A stretch of 42,648 bases of DNA from Beijerinckiaceae bacterium (GCA_026461505.1 JAPJMW010000175.1:1-42648), one strand, 5' to 3'. Shown: positions 8,621 through 16,804, numbered from the stretch's first letter. Notes: generated by a model from the sequence alone, not told the origin. Numbers and translations are program-made.

Positions 8621-9568
8621 TTAGTTCTTTTTGATGAAGTCGTTCATGTTAGCAGGTGTTACAAGCTTGAAGGGGACATAGACTTTGCGGTCCACTTTCT
8701 CGCCCTTTGCAAGCTTGAGAGCCGCGTCCAATGCACCGGCGCCCTGACCAGCAGCATCCTGGAACACGGTCACTGAAAGATCGCCACCCTTCATGGAAGC
8801 GAGCGCGTCTTGTGTCGCATCAACGCCGCCGACGATCACCGACTTGAGGTCAACCTTCGCAGCCTTAAGGGCTTGAATGGCACCGATGGCGCTTTCATCA
8901 TTATTGGCAATCACGCCATCGAATTTTTTGCCGGTTGAAAGCCAGTTGGTCATGAGGTTCTGAGCTTCGTCGCGGTTCCAGTTCGAGGTCTGCTTGTCAA
9001 TGATCTTGATGAAGTTGCAATCAGGCGTCGCGATAACTTCTTCGATGTCCTTCGTGCGTTGAACAGCAGCTTGGTTCGAAAGTTCGCCCATGATCACGTA
9101 AACATTGGCTTCTTTTTTGCCTGCTGCCTTGAAGATACGGCAAACTTCTTTGGTTTCAAGCGTTCCGGAGTCGGCTTCGTTCGATGCTACAAAAGCTTGG
9201 TTTGCAGGAAGCGTATCGACATTGATGGGCTGGCGGTTAACGTAAACAAGTGGCTTTTTGCCAGCTGCTGCAGCATCCGTCATCGCTTGCGTTGCCGATG
9301 TATCGACTGGATTAACGATAATGGCGTCAACGCCGGAAGCGATAAAATTTTTAATTTGATCGAGCTGCTTAGCAACATCGTTTCCTGCATCTTCAACTTG
9401 TAGTTCAACGCCGTTCATACCTTTTGCCTGCGCAATCATGCCATTGCGAAGAACGGTGAGAAAGTTATCGTCAAACTTCGCCATTGAGACGCCGATTTTC
9501 GCGGCCATTGCCGAAGAAGACATGATTGCAGTCATTGCGACTGCAGCAACCATAACGTATTTCTTCAT
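8621..9568 (-). CDS. Inositol/rhizopine-type sugar ABC transporter substrate-binding protein (MocB/IbpA-like)
   Basis: This is a periplasmic type-I binding protein of 315 residues. A clear signal peptide ends near the SSSAMAA cleavage region (about residue 23). Motifs of this subfamily include MAKFDDNFLTVLRNGM, IVNPVDTSAT, NRQPINVDT, FVASNEADSGT and GGVDATQDAL. From memory these match proteins annotated as inositol-binding or rhizopine-binding (MocB). The start at 9568 is supported by GGAGG 6 bases upstream; an upstream in-frame codon would spoil the signal peptide. It is the second gene of the LacI-linked leftward operon and lies opposite mocDEF, which supports an inositol-like ligand. Exact specificity is unproven. 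Confidence 0.8.
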   Translation of the reverse strand: MKKYVMVAAVAMTAIMSSSAMAAKIGVSMAKFDDNFLTVLRNGMIAQAKGMNGVELQVEDAGNDVAKQLDQIKNFIASGVDAIIVNPVDTSATQAMTDAAAAGKKPLVYVNRQPINVDTLPANQAFVASNEADSGTLETKEVCRIFKAAGKKEANVYVIMGELSNQAAVQRTKDIEEVIATPDCNFIKIIDKQTSNWNRDEAQNLMTNWLSTGKKFDGVIANNDESAIGAIQALKAAKVDLKSVIVGGVDATQDALASMKGGDLSVTVFQDAAGQGAGALDAALKLAKGEKVDRKVYVPFKLVTPANMNDFIKKN

Positions 9569-9618
9569 TGTTTCCTCCACTTTGCAGGTGCCCAGTTTCA
9601 CCTTTGCTTTGACTGGGA

Positions 9619-9635
9619 TATCCCCTTTCGGGGTT
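9619..9635 (-). other. Small GNRA-tetraloop hairpin between isomerase and binding-protein genes
   Basis: On the minus strand CCCC-GAAA-GGGG (9622-9633) forms a tight stem with a GAAA loop just after the isomerase stop and before the binding-protein ribosome-binding site. It could stabilise the downstream message. No U-run follows, so it is not a convincing terminator. Confidence 0.4.
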
Positions 9636-9637
9636 AT

Positions 9638-10465
9638 TCATTCAGCCGTTAGATGTCGGTTGATGAAATGGATGCTCGCTTCAATGCTCGAACGCAAATT
9701 GGGATCGTTCTGAACACTTGTTGCGAAGGGTTCAAATGAAAGCGGCCCTTCATAGCCGCTTGTTAAGAGTGTTGAGATTTGTCCCAGGTTGCCCAGCCGG
9801 TCGGCTTCATCCACCAAGACACGATGCGCGTCTAACATGGCACTTGTTCCAATATTGGCGTCTGTTACGCCTGAAATATGGACAATACCTGTTTGCTGCG
9901 GAAAGAGATCGGGCTCACTTGCTAGAAAATGATGGAATGTATCGTGCACAATTTTAAAACAATCTGCATGATGTACCGCATTGATTGCTTCAACGGCTTC
10001 TTTTTTTGACCGCAGTGAGCAAATTTCAAAGCCAAGCGGTTCTACAAGGCCAATGAGGCCGTGCTTCTTTAAGATCGGCGCAAGTTCTTTGAGTGCATTC
10101 CGTAAATTGCCCTGGCGTTCGCCATTGGCTCGTCCCGTTCCATCATTAACGGGTACAAGAACAAGCATCCGTGCGCCGCATTTTTCAGCGTAGTCGGCTA
10201 AAGCATTAGCCTCCTGAGCGCGCATGTCGTTCCAGTCATTAAATCGCTGCAAGGCGTTAATGGATAAAATCTTTATACCTGCCTTCTCAGCCAGTCCTTT
10301 AACCGTTTCAGGCGGTGTCCCATCGAGCGTCGGGCGATGCTCAATATCATTTCTGATTTCCACATCTTGGATACCAAGTGATTTGGCTAAGGCAAAAAAC
10401 CTCTCGAGATCGAGCCCAGGCGCGATAATATGGTTCAGTGCAAATGACGCCATGGGTGTACCCAT
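9638..10465 (-). CDS. TIM-barrel sugar isomerase/epimerase, probable 2-keto-myo-inositol isomerase (IolI-like)
   Basis: This is a 275-residue xylose-isomerase-like TIM barrel. The conserved metal site is visible: E in LVEPLGFE (about 143), D/H in IVHDTFHHF (about 176), H in GIVHISGV (about 196) and E in PLSFEPFA (about 247). RNDGTG-like and SLRSK motifs also match rhizobial proteins annotated as inosose isomerase IolI. The start at 10465 is preferred over 10453 because GGGAGGG lies at a usable distance only from the first. It is the first gene after the regulator, with a good minus-strand promoter upstream. It would interconvert ketoinositols, fitting an inositol/rhizopine route. A general sugar epimerase remains possible. 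Confidence 0.75.
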   Translation of the reverse strand: MGTPMASFALNHIIAPGLDLERFFALAKSLGIQDVEIRNDIEHRPTLDGTPPETVKGLAEKAGIKILSINALQRFNDWNDMRAQEANALADYAEKCGARMLVLVPVNDGTGRANGERQGNLRNALKELAPILKKHGLIGLVEPLGFEICSLRSKKEAVEAINAVHHADCFKIVHDTFHHFLASEPDLFPQQTGIVHISGVTDANIGTSAMLDAHRVLVDEADRLGNLGQISTLLTSGYEGPLSFEPFATSVQNDPNLRSSIEASIHFINRHLTAE

Positions 10466-10563
10466 CGACCGTATCCCTCCCGTTCGCTTTTACTCGGCAA
10501 GGCTCTCAGCCTCGCTCCAGCTTGAGCAAATGTTGAGCGAAAAGGTCGCATGGGGCAATTCGA

Positions 10564-10569
10564 ATTATA
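10564..10569 (-). promoter_or_regulatory. -10 box (TATAAT) for the isomerase/transport operon
   Basis: On the minus strand a perfect TATAAT lies about 100 bases upstream of the isomerase start. The -35 region 17 bases further out is poor and is covered by the 14-bp repeat at 10585-10598. That arrangement would suit a promoter blocked by a repressor at -35. Confidence 0.5.
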
Positions 10570-10578
10570 GCAAATTTC

Positions 10579-10615
10579 ATTTCATTTTTGATAGAAAAGT
10601 AACATTAAATGAAAT
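10579..10615. promoter_or_regulatory. Candidate operator region: inverted repeat plus 14-bp shared motif
   Basis: An exact 9-base inverted repeat, ATTTCATTT (10579-10587) and AAATGAAAT (10607-10615), flanks TTTTTGATAGAAAA (10585-10598). The same 14-mer occurs at 11720-11733 next to the regulator gene. The site lies between the isomerase operon and the end of the LacI-family gene, over the -35 region of the predicted operon promoter. It is the best candidate for the regulator's binding site. Confidence 0.5.
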
Positions 10616-10649
10616 AAATCTATCATTTAGAGGCCATGCGCAACGGGCG

Positions 10650-11681
10650 CTAAATATTTTCGGAAATAAAGAAATCTATCGGTAAAAAGCTCTGTCCTGG
10701 AACAGTATCGGCTTCATCGCTCAGGGATTTGATCATTAATCCCATCAATTCGTCTGACAGTTGAGCCAGGGGAGTGCCGATCACGGCGGTTACAATATTG
10801 TCGGCAAGCGCGCTGCGTGAATCGGGCGTCAACTCGTTGCAGACGACGGCGACTTTGTTGGCCTTATTTTCATCGCGCAGGGCATTGATGGTTCCTTCCA
10901 TGCCGCCACCGGCAATATAAATGCCTGTAAGGTCAGGATAGCGCTGCAAAAGGTCCAGTGTTGCTTCATAGGCAATGCTGCGCGCCTCAAGATTGACCAA
11001 TGTTTCAAGAATGGTGAATTCTGGCGCATATTCACGGAAATAGCTTCTAAATCCAGTTTCCCGAAGCTCATGGCCCTGAAAGCGGTGGCTGCCCACGCTA
11101 ACCGCAACGCGGCCTGGTATTTTAGCCGTTCGGGCCACCACCCAGGCTGCCATTCGGCCGGCGCGACGGTTGTTTAGGCCGATATAGCCATGGCGAATGC
11201 CAGGCGCGATGTCGGAAAGCAGGGCAAAAACCGGAATTCCACGTGCTTTGAGTTCGGCAACAGCCTCAGAAATGATCGGATGATCAATGGTAACAATCGC
11301 GATTGCTTGTACTTTTTTGGCCATGGCCATGAGATGCGCGACCACTTCGGCCGGACGTTGAGAGGGTAAATATTCCACCAAAGCGTGGATATGCGCATTC
11401 GCCGCTTGGGAAGCGCCAACTTCCAACGCTCTACCAAAGGACTGGTAAAAGGCTTGATTGGGCCTTTGTAATAAAAAGCCGAAGCGATAGGCCGGAAGCG
11501 CCTTTACCAAACGCTGTTGAATAAGCCCAGTTGCGTGAAACCCAAGGGCCGCGGCGGCGTCATAAACCGCGCGAGCCGTTTCTTCTCGCACCTTGTGGCG
11601 TCCATTGAGCACGCGATCAACGGTTGCCACACTGACATCGGCCTTTTCGGCAATATCTTTAATCGTCGCGCGGCGTGCCAT
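10650..11681 (-). CDS. LacI-family transcriptional regulator
   Basis: This is a 343-residue repressor. The N-terminal LacI helix-turn-helix reads ATIKDIAEKADVSVATVDRV (residues 5-24), with the hinge-helix region after GFHATG (about 48-53). Residues 65-340 form a periplasmic-binding-protein-like sensor domain (FGFLLQRPNQ, AIVTIDHP, YIAGGGMEGT). It sits between the leftward isomerase/transport operon and the rightward mocDEF-like genes, and copies of a 14-bp motif lie on both sides. It probably represses both units and itself, and responds to a sugar or inositol-like ligand. Rhizobial moc loci described in the literature use a GntR-type regulator (MocR), so a LacI-type protein here is a difference. 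Confidence 0.87.
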   Translation of the reverse strand: MARRATIKDIAEKADVSVATVDRVLNGRHKVREETARAVYDAAAALGFHATGLIQQRLVKALPAYRFGFLLQRPNQAFYQSFGRALEVGASQAANAHIHALVEYLPSQRPAEVVAHLMAMAKKVQAIAIVTIDHPIISEAVAELKARGIPVFALLSDIAPGIRHGYIGLNNRRAGRMAAWVVARTAKIPGRVAVSVGSHRFQGHELRETGFRSYFREYAPEFTILETLVNLEARSIAYEATLDLLQRYPDLTGIYIAGGGMEGTINALRDENKANKVAVVCNELTPDSRSALADNIVTAVIGTPLAQLSDELMGLMIKSLSDEADTVPGQSFLPIDFFISENI

Positions 11682-11700
11682 AGGCTTTCTCCATCAGAAC

Positions 11701-11729
11701 TTGACATCATTTAAGCAATTTTTTGATAG
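11701..11729 (+). promoter_or_regulatory. Candidate promoter for the mocDEF-like genes
   Basis: A consensus -35 TTGACA (11701-11706) is followed after 17 bases by TGATAG (11724-11729), a weak -10 inside the 14-bp repeat. The predicted transcript would have a leader of about 100 bases before the desaturase-like gene. On the opposite strand TTGCAT and TTAAAT, 18 bases apart, could serve the regulator gene, with the repeat in the spacer. Confidence 0.4.
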
Positions 11730-11733
11730 AAAA
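11720..11733. promoter_or_regulatory. Second copy of the 14-bp motif TTTTTGATAGAAAA (candidate operator)
   Basis: This is identical to 10585-10598 and lies in the 160-base divergent intergenic region between the LacI-family gene and the mocD-like gene. It overlaps the candidate -10 of one promoter and the spacer of the other. That is where a repressor controlling both directions would bind. Confidence 0.5.
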
Positions 11734-11841
11734 TGCAAGATTACATCATCGCCATATTGAGCCAATTGGAATCAGTCGGTACGATTACCCCAAATAAGAA
11801 CCAACCAGGGTTCGAAACGGTCAAAAAAGGCGAGATTTGTT

Positions 11842-12933
11842 ATGGAATCAAAGGTTTCCGACCCGTCTATCCAATTTCCCCGCGACTACAGCCTCACCGG
11901 TCCGCTGAACAAGCAAGCGGTTGAAATAGGCTTGGCCAATGCGGAATGGTATAAAACGGAGATTCCGCGCGCCCGCATGAAAGAATTGATGAAGCGGTCG
12001 GATGGGCCTGCCACGCGCGATACGCTGCTGTGGCTTGGTCTGATGCTCTTAACGGCAGGCCTTGGCGTTTATCTTTGGCCAAGCTGGTGGTGCGCTCCCT
12101 TCTTTTTCATTTATGGAATTCTCTATGGCTCGGCGAGTGATAGCCGCTGGCACGAATGTGGCCACGGAACCGCGTTCAAGACGCAGTGGAAGAATGATGT
12201 CGTCTATCAAATCGCCTGCTTTATGATTGCGCGTAACCCTGTTGCGTGGCGCTGGAGCCATTCGCGCCATCATACGGATACGATCATTGTTGGTCGTGAT
12301 CCTGAAATTGCAGCCATGCGGCCGCCAGATCTTATACGGCTTGCTCTTAATGTGTTTGGGTTGCTCGATTTCCCAAACGCTCTTATCGCGATGGTTCGCT
12401 ATTCACTCGGCATCCTGAATGACGCGGAGAAAGACTATATTCCGGCTATGGAACAATCAAAGGTGTTCTTTGTCGCGCGGATTTGGACTTTGATCTACGC
12501 AGCAACGCTCGCGACATGTTTTTATTGGTCGTCCATTTTGCCGCTGATGGTTATTGGATTGCCAAGACTTTATGGCGCGTGGCATCATATTTTATGCGGG
12601 CTTACCCAACATGTAGGCTTGGCTGAAGATGTTCTCGATCATCGTCAAAATTGCCGAACAGTCTATATGAATCCGTTTAGCCGATTTATCTATTGGAACA
12701 TGAATTATCATGTTGAGCATCATATGTTTCCAATGGTCCCCTATCATGCGCTGCCCGAACTCCACAAGGATATGATGGGTGATTGCCCTAAACCATATTA
12801 CGGATTTTTCGATACCTATCGGGAAATTTTACCAACCATTATTAGGCAGCTGCGTGACCCTAACTATTTTATACAGCGGCATTTGCCAACAACCGCTAAA
12901 CCCTTCAAGCCGGCTCCAACGCCGATCGTGTAG
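11842..12933 (+). CDS. mocD: Desaturase-fold di-iron oxygenase, MocD-like (rhizopine demethylase oxygenase component)
   Basis: This is a 363-residue membrane-bound fatty-acid-desaturase-superfamily protein. It has three histidine boxes: HECGH (104-108), HSRHH (140-144) and HVEHH (290-294), plus H248/H249 and H257. Hydrophobic pairs lie at about 60-100 and 210-245. Followed at once by a Rieske ferredoxin and an FAD reductase, it matches the rhizobial MocD-MocE-MocF set proposed to remove the methyl group of rhizopine. An alternative is hydroxylation of a lipid or other small molecule, because the fold is shared. The start has a weak AGGCGAG upstream. It is transcribed divergently from the LacI regulator. 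Confidence 0.78.
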   Translation: MESKVSDPSIQFPRDYSLTGPLNKQAVEIGLANAEWYKTEIPRARMKELMKRSDGPATRDTLLWLGLMLLTAGLGVYLWPSWWCAPFFFIYGILYGSASDSRWHECGHGTAFKTQWKNDVVYQIACFMIARNPVAWRWSHSRHHTDTIIVGRDPEIAAMRPPDLIRLALNVFGLLDFPNALIAMVRYSLGILNDAEKDYIPAMEQSKVFFVARIWTLIYAATLATCFYWSSILPLMVIGLPRLYGAWHHILCGLTQHVGLAEDVLDHRQNCRTVYMNPFSRFIYWNMNYHVEHHMFPMVPYHALPELHKDMMGDCPKPYYGFFDTYREILPTIIRQLRDPNYFIQRHLPTTAKPFKPAPTPIV

Positions 12934-12969
12934 TCATTTGAATTAATATAAGAATGAGGATGCCAAACT

Positions 12970-13281
12970 ATGGCTGAATGGATTAAAGCCTGTGCAACCG
13001 ATGATATCGACGATGAGGATGTGATCCGGTTCGATCACGCTGGCCAAACATATGCGCTCTATCGCAAGAATGACGAGTATTTTGCCACCGCTGGTCTATG
13101 CACCCATGAGAAGGTTCATCTCGCTGATGGCTTGGTTATGGATTATATCATTGAGTGCCCCAAGCATAATGGGCGCTTTGATTACCGCACCGGTGCTGCG
13201 AAAGGCGCGCCAGTATGTATCAACCTTCAAACATACAAAGTGAAGGTTGAGGGCGACGATGTCCTAATTGAAATCGAATAG
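12970..13281 (+). CDS. mocE: Rieske [2Fe-2S] ferredoxin, MocE-like
   Basis: This is a 103-residue Rieske ferredoxin with both cluster-binding pairs: C44-x-H46 (CTH) and C63-x2-H66 (CPKH). There is no signal peptide or extra domain, so it is a soluble electron carrier. It lies 36 bases after the desaturase-like oxygenase and before the reductase, the order expected of a three-component oxygenase. It should pass electrons from the FAD reductase to the di-iron oxygenase. Confidence 0.88.
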   Translation: MAEWIKACATDDIDDEDVIRFDHAGQTYALYRKNDEYFATAGLCTHEKVHLADGLVMDYIIECPKHNGRFDYRTGAAKGAPVCINLQTYKVKVEGDDVLIEIE

Positions 13282-13425
13282 GCGATGAAGCGCCAAAACC
13301 CATCTCTATGGCTTTAGAGCTTAATATCTGTTTACTATTCGAATGCGCGCTAACCAGAGTGATCGAGCCAGCTAGGCGTTAAGCCTATCTTGTTTGCTGA
13401 GCGTGCACATATAAGGTCGCCTACC

Positions 13426-14646
13426 ATGCGGATCGTTATCATTGGGGCAGGGGAGTGTGGCGTACGGGCATCGCTTGCTTTGCGTGAACAAGGCTTCGAT
13501 GGAACGATTGATCTGATCAATGGTGAACAATACGAGCCCTATGAGCGTCCGCCATTATCCAAGCCGAGTGACGAAGGTCTTGCTTTAAAGCCGATTACGG
13601 GCTCGGGTGATCTGGTGGCCAAAGGCATCGTGCATCATTTAGGCTTAACGGCCACGTCGATTGATCGAAGCGCCCGAACTGTCAAATTCTCGAGTGGTTC
13701 GTCCATGGCATATGATCGGCTATTAATCGCCACGGGCGCAAGGCCGCGTCCTTTGGTGTTGAACGGTGTCACCGTCGCTGGACTTTCTTACCTTCGAGAT
13801 TTCAATGATGCTAAAGCCATCTATAGCAATCTCACAACCGGCCGCCATATCGCGATCATTGGGGGTGGATTTATTGGGTTGGAATTGGCCGTCCAAGCGC
13901 GGTTAAAAGGTGTAAGCGTCACTGTTCTTGAGGTAGGGCCTCGATTACTCGGTCGGGCGGTTTCAGCTGAAATAGCCTCTGTGATTGAACATCGTCATCG
14001 CCGTGCAGGTGTCGACATTGTCGTTAATGCCAAGATCTCGGGTATTGATGCCAAAGGTGTTATAACTTTGGAAGGCGGGCGCGTTCTTTCAACTGATTTC
14101 ATTGTTGCAGGCGTCGGGTCCTTGCCCAATATAGAGCTCGCCTCATCCGCCGGGCTACACGTTGAAAATGGCATTGTCGTCGATGGCCACCTTGCAACCT
14201 CCGATCCGTTTATTTTTGCGGCGGGTGATTGCTGCTCATTCCCGCATCCGCTTTATGGCGATGCGCATATTAGGATTGAGAGCTGGCGGGCAGCGCTAGA
14301 GCAAGGTGAGCATGCGGCGCGCGCCATGTTAGGAGCGGACGATGTTTATCGCTCCGTGCCGTGGTTCTGGTCCGATCAGTATGATCTCGGTTTGCAAATC
14401 GCAGGTTTAGCTGGTGCGGCGTCAAACATTGTTCGTCGTGATCTTAGCGAAGATGCGTTTATCTTGTTTCATCTGGCTCAGGATGGCCGCCTGCTAGCGG
14501 CGAGTGGTATCGGCGTGGGAAATAGCATCGCGCGAGATCTTAGATTGGCGGAAATGTTGATCGCCAAACGGGCGTATCCGGATGCGTCAGCTTTGTCTGA
14601 TTCATCGATAAGTTTAAAATCGATCCTGTCATCCAAACCAGCTTGA
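13426..14646 (+). CDS. mocF: FAD-dependent ferredoxin reductase, MocF-like
   Basis: This is a 406-residue oxygenase-type ferredoxin reductase. The FAD Rossmann motif GAGECG is at 7-12 and the NAD-binding motif GGGFIGLE near 145. ATGARPRP and the C-terminal FAD-contacting FAAGDC are also present. WFWSDQYDLGLQIAG is typical of the C-terminal reductase domain. The start at 13426 is chosen because the FAD motif then begins at residue 7; the in-frame TTG at 13390 would add 12 residues. It is 144 bases beyond the ferredoxin gene, looser than the first pair but in the same direction. It reduces the Rieske protein with NAD(P)H. Confidence 0.85.
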   Translation: MRIVIIGAGECGVRASLALREQGFDGTIDLINGEQYEPYERPPLSKPSDEGLALKPITGSGDLVAKGIVHHLGLTATSIDRSARTVKFSSGSSMAYDRLLIATGARPRPLVLNGVTVAGLSYLRDFNDAKAIYSNLTTGRHIAIIGGGFIGLELAVQARLKGVSVTVLEVGPRLLGRAVSAEIASVIEHRHRRAGVDIVVNAKISGIDAKGVITLEGGRVLSTDFIVAGVGSLPNIELASSAGLHVENGIVVDGHLATSDPFIFAAGDCCSFPHPLYGDAHIRIESWRAALEQGEHAARAMLGADDVYRSVPWFWSDQYDLGLQIAGLAGAASNIVRRDLSEDAFILFHLAQDGRLLAASGIGVGNSIARDLRLAEMLIAKRAYPDASALSDSSISLKSILSSKPA

Positions 14647-14776
14647 AGCTGAATTAATCGCAAAAACAATCGCCTTTGGGTGGCATGATTTTTTTGAAAT
14701 GTTCACTCCGTGTTTTTTGATTGTTGAGTCATTTTTTATATCTAAATATTCCTGACAGGTGCGTATCTGCATTTCA

Positions 14777-15001
14777 TCAAATCGAGTAATCTGATCGCGA
14801 TGAGGGGCCTCGGAATTCTGTTGCTCCATCGAGATTAGACTGGTCAGTTTGGCACATTCCGTTACAGGACAAGCAACAGCGCTTGCATCCTCTCTGTCGC
14901 TTAGGAGCGCGAACGAGTAGAGCTCCTGCTGCAATTCCAATCGCGAATGCGGGAATTGCAATACTCAATACAGCTCCGCCGACTAATCCTTTTAGTACCA
15001 T
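14777..15001 (-). CDS. Small membrane-anchored, cysteine-rich hypothetical protein
   Basis: This is a 74-residue protein of no family I recognise. An AGGAG lies 6 bases upstream of the ATG, which is the main reason to call it. Residues 4-30 form one hydrophobic span (AVLSIAIPAFAIGIAAGALL). A basic stretch and a cysteine cluster CKRCCLSCNGMC (about 39-50) follow. An overlapping frame (14629-14961) is also open, so a frameshift in a longer ancestral gene is possible. It sits between the moc genes and another small exported protein, both leftward. Confidence 0.45.
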   Translation of the reverse strand: MVLKGLVGGAVLSIAIPAFAIGIAAGALLVRAPKRQRGCKRCCLSCNGMCQTDQSNLDGATEFRGPSSRSDYSI

Positions 15002-15099
15002 TTTTCTCTCCTCTTAATTCACAGTTTCGAAAGAAATAATCTACCAAGGGGCTTAAGCCCAAAAGCGCTCTATACGTCGCCTTTGGGCTTTTTGAGACG

Positions 15100-15339
15100 T
15101 TAAATTCCGAGAAGCTTCATTGCTTCTCCAAGATCTTTCATTGAGGCTTCATGATTGCCGGATTCATGTTCGGCTTTACCTTTGTTGTAGAGCTCCATGA
15201 CTTTTTTCTTTGTCGCGTCATCAGCCATGGTCGTTTTCATTGCCGCCTCGATTTTCTTCATGTCCATCGGGCAGTGATTGGCCAAAGCCGGTGCTGCGAA
15301 GCTTAAGGCGATAAGGGAAGCTAGAACTATCTTTTTCAT
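15100..15339 (-). CDS. Small exported hypothetical protein
   Basis: This is a 79-residue protein with a textbook signal peptide, MKKIVLASLIALSFAAPALA, leaving a mature part of about 59 residues. The mature part begins NHCPMDMKK and is rich in Lys, Met and Glu, probably helical. AGGA lies 10 bases upstream of the ATG at 15339. The longer in-frame ORF to 15408 would bury the signal sequence. Family unknown. The N-terminal His/Cys/Met residues could bind a metal, but that is a guess. Confidence 0.62.
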   Translation of the reverse strand: MKKIVLASLIALSFAAPALANHCPMDMKKIEAAMKTTMADDATKKKVMELYNKGKAEHESGNHEASMKDLGEAMKLLGI

Positions 15340-15457
15340 GATCGTCGTTCCTGAAAAGTTGAGTGAGTTAAAAGGGACCGTCATATGGCAGCCTTTAACA
15401 GAAGCCATGGCCTATCTACGGTTCGACTGAACCACTAGACCAAGCATACTCGAAATT

Positions 15458-16042
15458 TTAAATCTGTGAGGGGGCAGCCCCGATCGGTAGGATCAAATCA
15501 CGCTCAATCGCCCATGGATGCCCCGGCCAACCTTCGAAGGTAAAGCCTTCAACGGTGAGACGATCATTCGGTTTGAGTTTTCGTAGGAGCCAGTCATAGG
15601 CAATCATGCCCGTGCTCGGCATCGAAGCTTGTGGCATGCCTAACCGCAGCATCTGATATTTCAGCCGAACGGATGACAGCAGGGAAACACTTTTGATCGG
15701 CCAAATTTTGGCAAGCATTCGCCAAGACTGCGTCAATCGATAGTCGTGCAAAGATACGCCTAAGCTTTGTGTCTGAAGATAGACGGACTTTGAAGTGTAA
15801 AAAACGGGATTTCGACCGCGAATAATGGTCGCCTCGCCCAGTAATGCGCCTCGCTCTTTAATCGCCTGACACAAGGGAGCAGAAACGGTTTCTCCCATAT
15901 TAGCGATAAAGACGTGTTGGGTTTTTTCTGCACTAAGGTGTTCTGCATGACGACAATGATTGATCTGAACGATCGAATCGGCAGCATCAGCTGCGCGCGC
16001 GAGATTTTTTGTTGGTCCATTGCCAACAAGCAAATAATTCAT
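15458..16042 (-). CDS. Hypothetical protein with an N-terminal VGNGPT motif (GT29-like / 'urease operon accessory'-like)
   Basis: This is a 194-residue cytoplasmic protein. It begins MNYLLVGNGPTKNLA, like rhizobial proteins loosely named urease operon accessory protein, and with some resemblance to sialyltransferase-family nucleotide-sugar motifs. The C-terminal region contains PSTGMIAYDWLL and GFTFEGWPGHPWAIE, and the PSTGM stretch recalls the same fold. No urease genes are present here. The start at 16042 is chosen because the motif then begins the protein; the frame extends to 16078. Function unknown. The family suggestion is from memory and low confidence. Confidence 0.55.
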   Translation of the reverse strand: MNYLLVGNGPTKNLARAADAADSIVQINHCRHAEHLSAEKTQHVFIANMGETVSAPLCQAIKERGALLGEATIIRGRNPVFYTSKSVYLQTQSLGVSLHDYRLTQSWRMLAKIWPIKSVSLLSSVRLKYQMLRLGMPQASMPSTGMIAYDWLLRKLKPNDRLTVEGFTFEGWPGHPWAIERDLILPIGAAPSQI

Positions 16043-16078
16043 AATTCCATCCGTTTGCGCAGGGAAGCTTGAGCGCAC

Positions 16079-16507
16079 GCGGTGGCTTTAAGCATCAAGT
16101 ACAAAATATTTATAACAGTCTAGTGAATTGCACTTAAGTGATGCAAAAATCTAATCAAGCGCTTTCTAGACCTTACCCCTTTAATTTGTAGCTGAGTTGG
16201 GTTTTTTCACAGTTGGCTTTCGCTCGCTCGCTATGGATGCGGACGTAGTTCAATGTATCTATGACAAGTCAAACGCAAGTTGCGATATGTTATCTGCCTT
16301 AAGCTTTGCCTTTGATGGTCGTCCCGTCATTGGGATGCCAGCCTTGCGGCTACCGTGTTTGGCAGCGATTTCCCGCGCAGCCTGTTTATGCCCGCTATCT
16401 TTCCGGAGCGTATAAAGCCTATCTCGTGCGGATCTGGCTGCTGCCGCATGATCGACAATTGGTGGCGGATACTGGAGTGATGCCGCGCCTGACCATAGCC
16501 ATGGCTC
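16079..16507. other. Stretch without a recognisable gene
   Basis: About 430 bases lie between the GT29-like gene and the HD-GYP fragment. A minus-strand frame (16259-16528, 89 codons) and two plus-strand frames are open, but none has a clear ribosome-binding site or a domain I recognise. It may hold the eroded 5' part of the HD-GYP gene. I see no RNA gene. Confidence 0.4.
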
Positions 16508-16804
16508 GTGGATAAACGCATCGGGCACAGCCCGATCGGCCTGATGATTTTACAACATCACGAGCGAATGGATGGCAGTGGCTATCCGCAAGGCCTCAAA
16601 GGGGAAGAAATTTTGCTCGGCGCGCGAATTATTGCCGTAGCCGATGTCATTGAAGCGATGTCAACCCATCGTCCCTATCGATTTGTTGTAGGGATTGATG
16701 CAGCCTTGCGTGAGATTCAAGAGAATAGCGGAAACCTATATGATAAATTGGTGGTTGAAGCGTGCCTTGCGCTTTTCACCACAAAGCGATTTGCGTTTAG
16801 CTGA
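16508..16804 (+). pseudogene. HD-GYP domain C-terminal fragment
   Basis: This is a 98-codon remnant that starts inside an HD-GYP cyclic-di-GMP phosphodiesterase domain. The motif HHERMDGSGYPQGL (about 18-31) is followed by LGARIIAVADVIEAM and SHRPYR-like THRPYR, the standard end of the domain. The N-terminal HD residues and any sensor domain are missing, and no strong start or ribosome-binding site is visible. It is too short to carry the metal site (the N-terminal H..HD is absent), so it is almost certainly non-functional. It is a sign of gene decay in this zone. Confidence 0.78.

Noticed and set aside
14629-14961. 110-codon minus-strand open frame overlapping the small cysteine-rich gene
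   Set aside because: No ribosome-binding site and no recognisable domain; the overlapping frame at 14777-15001 has AGGAG and a membrane span. It may be a frameshifted tail of the same gene, which is noted there.
16259-16528. 89-codon minus-strand open frame in the gap before the HD-GYP fragment
   Set aside because: Lysine/serine-rich with no family I recognise and no ribosome-binding site; several other frames are open over the same bases, so it is probably chance.
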